A program made the translations under genes and the position numbers. This document shows positions 61,680 to 64,000 of a stretch of DNA of 64,000 nt, piece after piece. This stretch comes from Ideonella_A sp963843805 (GTDB taxonomy: Bacteria > Pseudomonadota > Gammaproteobacteria > Burkholderiales > Burkholderiaceae_C). The notes under the pieces were generated by a model that saw only the letters and a program-made list of their open reading frames with translations, had not been told where the DNA came from and did not search any database. Location: positions 186,001-250,000 of the forward strand of contig CAWJLY010000003.1 in assembly GCA_963843805.1 (NCBI GenBank), read 5' to 3'. Numbering within the stretch: the first letter of the stretch is position 1; the number at the start of each line of letters is the position of its first letter.

Positions 61680-62462
61680 ATGACTTACCAGATCGATCTG
61701 TCAGGACGCGTCGCGATGATCACCGGCGCGTCGAGCGGGCTCGGCACGCAGTTCGCCAAGACGCTGGCGCGGGCGGGTGCGGCGGTGGTCTTGTCCGGGC
61801 GTCGCATCGAGCGATTGAAATCACTGCGCGCCGAGATCGAATCCGACGGTGGCGATGCCCATGTGGTCAGCGTCGACGTGACCGATGTGGCAAGCATCAA
61901 GGCAGCAGTTGCCCACGCCGAGACCGAAATGGGTGCAATCGACATCCTGGTCAACAACTCGGGCGTCAGCACGACGCAAAAGCTCGTCGATGTCGGCGAA
62001 GACGACTACGACTTCATCTTCGATACCAACACCAAGGGCGCCTTTTTCATGGCGATGGAGGTCGGCAAACGGATGCTGGCGCGTGCCAAGGGTTCGGCGC
62101 CCGGCACCTTCACCGGTGGTCGGATTGTCAACGTCGCATCGATGGCCGGTCTGAAGGTGATGAGCCAGATCGGCGTCTATGGCATGAGCAAGGCGGCGGT
62201 GATCCACATGACCCGTTCGATGGCGCTCGAGTGGGGCCGCTACGGAATCAACGTCAACGCCTTGTGCCCGGGCTATATCGACACCGAACTCAACCATCAC
62301 CACTGGCAGACCGACGCCGGTAAAAAGCTGATCGACATGTTGCCCCGCAGACGCGTCGGCCAGCCGCAGGATCTGGATTCGGTGCTGATGATGCTGTGCG
62401 CCAACGAGAGTCATTTCATCAACGGTGCGGTCATACAGGCGGATGACGGATTTGCAGTGTGA
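61680..62462 (+). CDS. Short-chain dehydrogenase/reductase
   Basis: Intact 260-residue SDR. Cofactor motif TGASSGLGTQFAK at residue 16, ILVNNSG at about 86, catalytic Ser in NVASMAGLKV and YGMSKAAV with Tyr and Lys. The ending HFINGAVIQADDGFAV is typical. GGAG precedes the ATG. Substrate not known; hydroxyacyl-CoA or related compounds are likely given the neighbours. It ends right before a block of palindromic repeats. Confidence 0.88.
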   Translation: MTYQIDLSGRVAMITGASSGLGTQFAKTLARAGAAVVLSGRRIERLKSLRAEIESDGGDAHVVSVDVTDVASIKAAVAHAETEMGAIDILVNNSGVSTTQKLVDVGEDDYDFIFDTNTKGAFFMAMEVGKRMLARAKGSAPGTFTGGRIVNVASMAGLKVMSQIGVYGMSKAAVIHMTRSMALEWGRYGINVNALCPGYIDTELNHHHWQTDAGKKLIDMLPRRRVGQPQDLDSVLMMLCANESHFINGAVIQADDGFAV

Positions 62463-62469
62463 TGACCCA

Positions 62470-62600
62470 CCCCCGTAGCGCCTTCGGCGCTCCCCCTCAA
62501 GGGGGGCGAGACCGGACGAGAAAGGTCCGGCGGACCCTTCTCGCCTGGCGAACGGCCGGGCCTGCAGGCCCGGCGCGGCCTGCAAGGCACGCTGGCGGGC
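62470..62600. repeat. Cluster of intergenic palindromes
   Basis: Four hairpins in sequence: AGCGC-TTC-type hairpin at 62477-62491, CCCCC(TCAA)GGGGG at 62492-62505, an 11-of-12 stem at 62518-62542, and a perfect 20-bp palindrome at 62555-62574. The order CCACCCCCG followed by such hairpins is common between genes in Burkholderiales. They lie between the SDR stop and yceH and may act as a terminator or mRNA barrier. The stretch 62463-62664 contains no gene. Confidence 0.75.
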
Positions 62601-62664
62601 CGGCAAAGCCGGATCCGCTGCGTCTGCTTGATGGTCTTGCTGTCCGCTGGCCTTCTGTCCCGCG

Positions 62665-63340
62665 ATGAGACCCTTATCCCTTTTGGAAGCCCGTGTGCTC
62701 GGCGCCTTGGTCGAGAAGGCGCACACCGTTCCCGACAGCTACCCGCTGTCGCTGAACAGTCTGCTGTCTGCCTGCAATCAGAAGACCGCGCGTGACCCGG
62801 TCATCCAAGCCACCGAGGCCGAGGTGCAGGATGCGGTCGATGCGCTGAAAGGTCTGCATCTGGTCTTCGAGAGCAGTGGCTCGCGGGTCACGCGGTATGA
62901 ACACAACATGGGGCGTGTGCTGGCCGTGCCGTCACAGTCGGTGGCGTTGCTGGCCACGCTGCTGCTGCGCGGCCCGCAAACCAGCGCCGAACTGCGTGCC
63001 AACTGCGAACGACTGCATCGGTTTGCCGACAGCTCGTCGGCCGAGGGTTTTCTCGATGAACTGGCACAACGCGCGCCTGAAAAAGGCGGCGCGCTGGTGG
63101 TGCTGCTGCCGCGAGCACCCGGTGCACGCGAGGCCCGCTGGGCGCAGTTGTTGGGTGGCCCGATCGATCTGTCGTCGCTGCCGGTCGCCACCGACAGCGC
63201 CGACTTTGTTTCCAGTGGCGAGATCGCTGCACTCAAGGCGCAACAGGCCACGCTGAGTCGACAGGTCGCTGAACTGCGCGATCTTGTCGAACGCCTCTAT
63301 ACCGAACTCGGCGGTGACCCGCGACAAACAGGCCGAGTAG
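62665..63340 (+). CDS. YceH-family (DUF480) protein
   Basis: DUF480 proteins are two winged-helix domains of unknown role. LLEARVLGALVEKAHTVPD, YPLSLNSLLSACNQKT and ELRANCERLHRFAD are the conserved lines. In the present sequence the frame does not stop but runs into the thioesterase. A TAG at 63338-63340 in the neighbouring frame (after QAE) would give the usual length of about 225 residues if one base is an error. The ATG at 62665 is close to the family start (RPLSLLEARVLG). Confidence 0.85.
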
Positions 63341-63351
63341 CCGGAGACCCG

Positions 63352-63771
63352 ATGAAATTCGAATTGCCTGACGACAAGAAGCTTGCGTTCGAGATGACGA
63401 TGCCGATCCGCTGGGGCGATCTCGATGCCATGGGTCACGTCAACAATACCGTGTACTTCCGCTATCTCGAAATCATCCGCATCGCCTGGTTCGATCAGCT
63501 CGGTACGCCCCCCAATCCGAACGGCGAAGGCCCGGTGATCGTCAATGCCTTCTGCAACTTCATCCGGCAACTCGAGTACCCGGGTGACATCCTGGCCCGC
63601 CATTACGTGGCGCAACCCGGCCGCAGCAGCTTCGAAACCTATGTGACGCTGGAGCGCTGTGACCAGCCCGGCGTGATCCATGCCGAAGGCGGCGCGCGCA
63701 CGGTGTGGGTCGATTTCAGGCAGCAGAAATCGGTGCCGATTCCGGACTGGTTGCGGGCGCAGCTGGTTTGA
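63352..63771 (+). CDS. Acyl-CoA thioesterase, 4HBT hotdog fold
   Basis: 139 residues with the 4-hydroxybenzoyl-CoA thioesterase pattern: MPIRWGDLDAMGHVNNTVYFRYLE, the catalytic Asp in WGDLDAMGHVNN, and late TYVTLERC strand. It starts at ATG 63352, which has its own GGAG box 6 bases upstream, so a separate gene is likely even though the frame is joined to yceH here. Substrate unknown. Confidence 0.85.
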   Translation: MKFELPDDKKLAFEMTMPIRWGDLDAMGHVNNTVYFRYLEIIRIAWFDQLGTPPNPNGEGPVIVNAFCNFIRQLEYPGDILARHYVAQPGRSSFETYVTLERCDQPGVIHAEGGARTVWVDFRQQKSVPIPDWLRAQLV

Positions 63772-63880
63772 GCGTGTGCGGGTGAGCAGATTCTTCGAAG
63801 CAATCGTGCCTGAGGCACTCCCAATGAAATCTCATTTGAAGGCCCGGAAACATTCCCCGTCGACCTGTTGTTCTTCGCCT

Positions 63881-63910
63881 TCTGTGGGAGCGCATTCAGG
63901 CGCGATCGCC
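63881..63910. repeat. REP-like palindromic sequence
   Basis: The stretch from TGTGGGAGCGCATTC to GGCGCGATCGCC carries GCGC-N6-GCGC and closely resembles repetitive extragenic palindromes known from Pseudomonas and Xanthomonadaceae. Only one copy is in the window. The rest of 63772-63938 contains no gene. Confidence 0.55.
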
Positions 63911-63938
63911 CCACTGACAGGTCACCCAGCTTCCAATC

Positions 63939-64000
63939 TCAAGCCGACAACAAGCGATTCACCAGTTCCGGCGTACTCGCCGCGCCATATTTCTTCATCA
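63939..64000 (-). CDS. Partial gene, C-terminal end of a probable LuxR-type regulator
   Basis: Only the last 20 residues are inside the window: MKKYGAASTPELVNRLLSA and stop. The pattern KKYGAAS-PELV matches the final helices of LuxR-type DNA-binding domains. Nothing more can be said; the gene continues beyond the right edge. Confidence 0.4.
   Translation of the reverse strand, partial: MKKYGAASTPELVNRLLSA

Overview
The window is about 64 kb of GC-rich DNA with densely packed genes. It has no rRNA, tRNA, CRISPR array, integrase or transposase that I can see. Gene content suggests an aerobic betaproteobacterium, probably of the order Burkholderiales: a protocatechuate 4,5-cleavage operon in Comamonas-like order, a cyanide-insensitive-type cytochrome bd, phaB with a phasin-like gene, an intracellular PHB depolymerase, a fused isobutyryl-CoA mutase, a DUF2868/DUF3482 pair and a beta-type porin. 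This placement is inference from gene content, not from a marker gene.

Layout. 1-1809: the 3' end of a YeiH-like membrane protein and an M16 peptidase. 1905-2180: a non-coding block with two related hairpins in opposite orientation. 2247-8132: a minus-strand seven-gene operon (ligJ, ligK, a DUF1932 oxidoreductase, ligI, ligA, ligB, ligC) for protocatechuate meta-cleavage, with a divergent LysR gene at 8367. 9372-11445: a TlpA-like thioredoxin, a small c-type cytochrome and a PrpB-type lyase. 11507-14576: cydA, cydB and a GST. 14865-16314: phaB and a granule-associated-type protein. 16520-24158: a VOC protein, an AEC permease, a CorA-like transporter, an 8-oxoguanine deaminase, a DUF3943 outer-membrane protein and a TPR-like protein. 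24279-27846: a PPi-type phosphofructokinase, a thiolase and an alpha-methylacyl-CoA racemase in one run. 27864-33830: RecQ with a coupled acidic protein, IcmF carrying an in-frame palindromic insertion, and dodecin. 34114-38948: porin, OmpA-like lipoprotein, PhaZ, GST and cupin. 39123-40213: a small type-VI-like pair with a DUF4123 chaperone. 40216-46059: TldD/PmbA proteases, a lipoprotein hydrolase and a patatin. 46122-50982: gcvT-gcvH-gcvP behind a tandem glycine riboswitch. 51152-53622: acyl-CoA ligase and enoyl-CoA hydratase. 53633-63771: an HExxH protein, oligopeptidase A, the DUF3482/DUF2868 pair, ETF-ubiquinone oxidoreductase, an SDR, YceH and a thioesterase. The end of a probable LuxR-type regulator lies at the right edge.

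Metabolic theme: aromatic acids are opened to pyruvate and oxaloacetate. Acyl-CoAs are activated, hydrated, racemised, thiolysed and rearranged, with electrons passed through ETF-QO to quinone and a bd oxidase. Carbon surplus is stored as and recovered from PHB.

Sequence quality matters for every entry. Roughly half of the genes, including core ones such as gcvP, gcvT, cydA, cydB, phaB and prlC, are broken by single-base indels, many of them +1 insertions, while the protein sequence continues in the next frame. This looks like uncorrected long-read assembly error rather than gene decay. I give the span of the inferred intact gene and note the frame changes.
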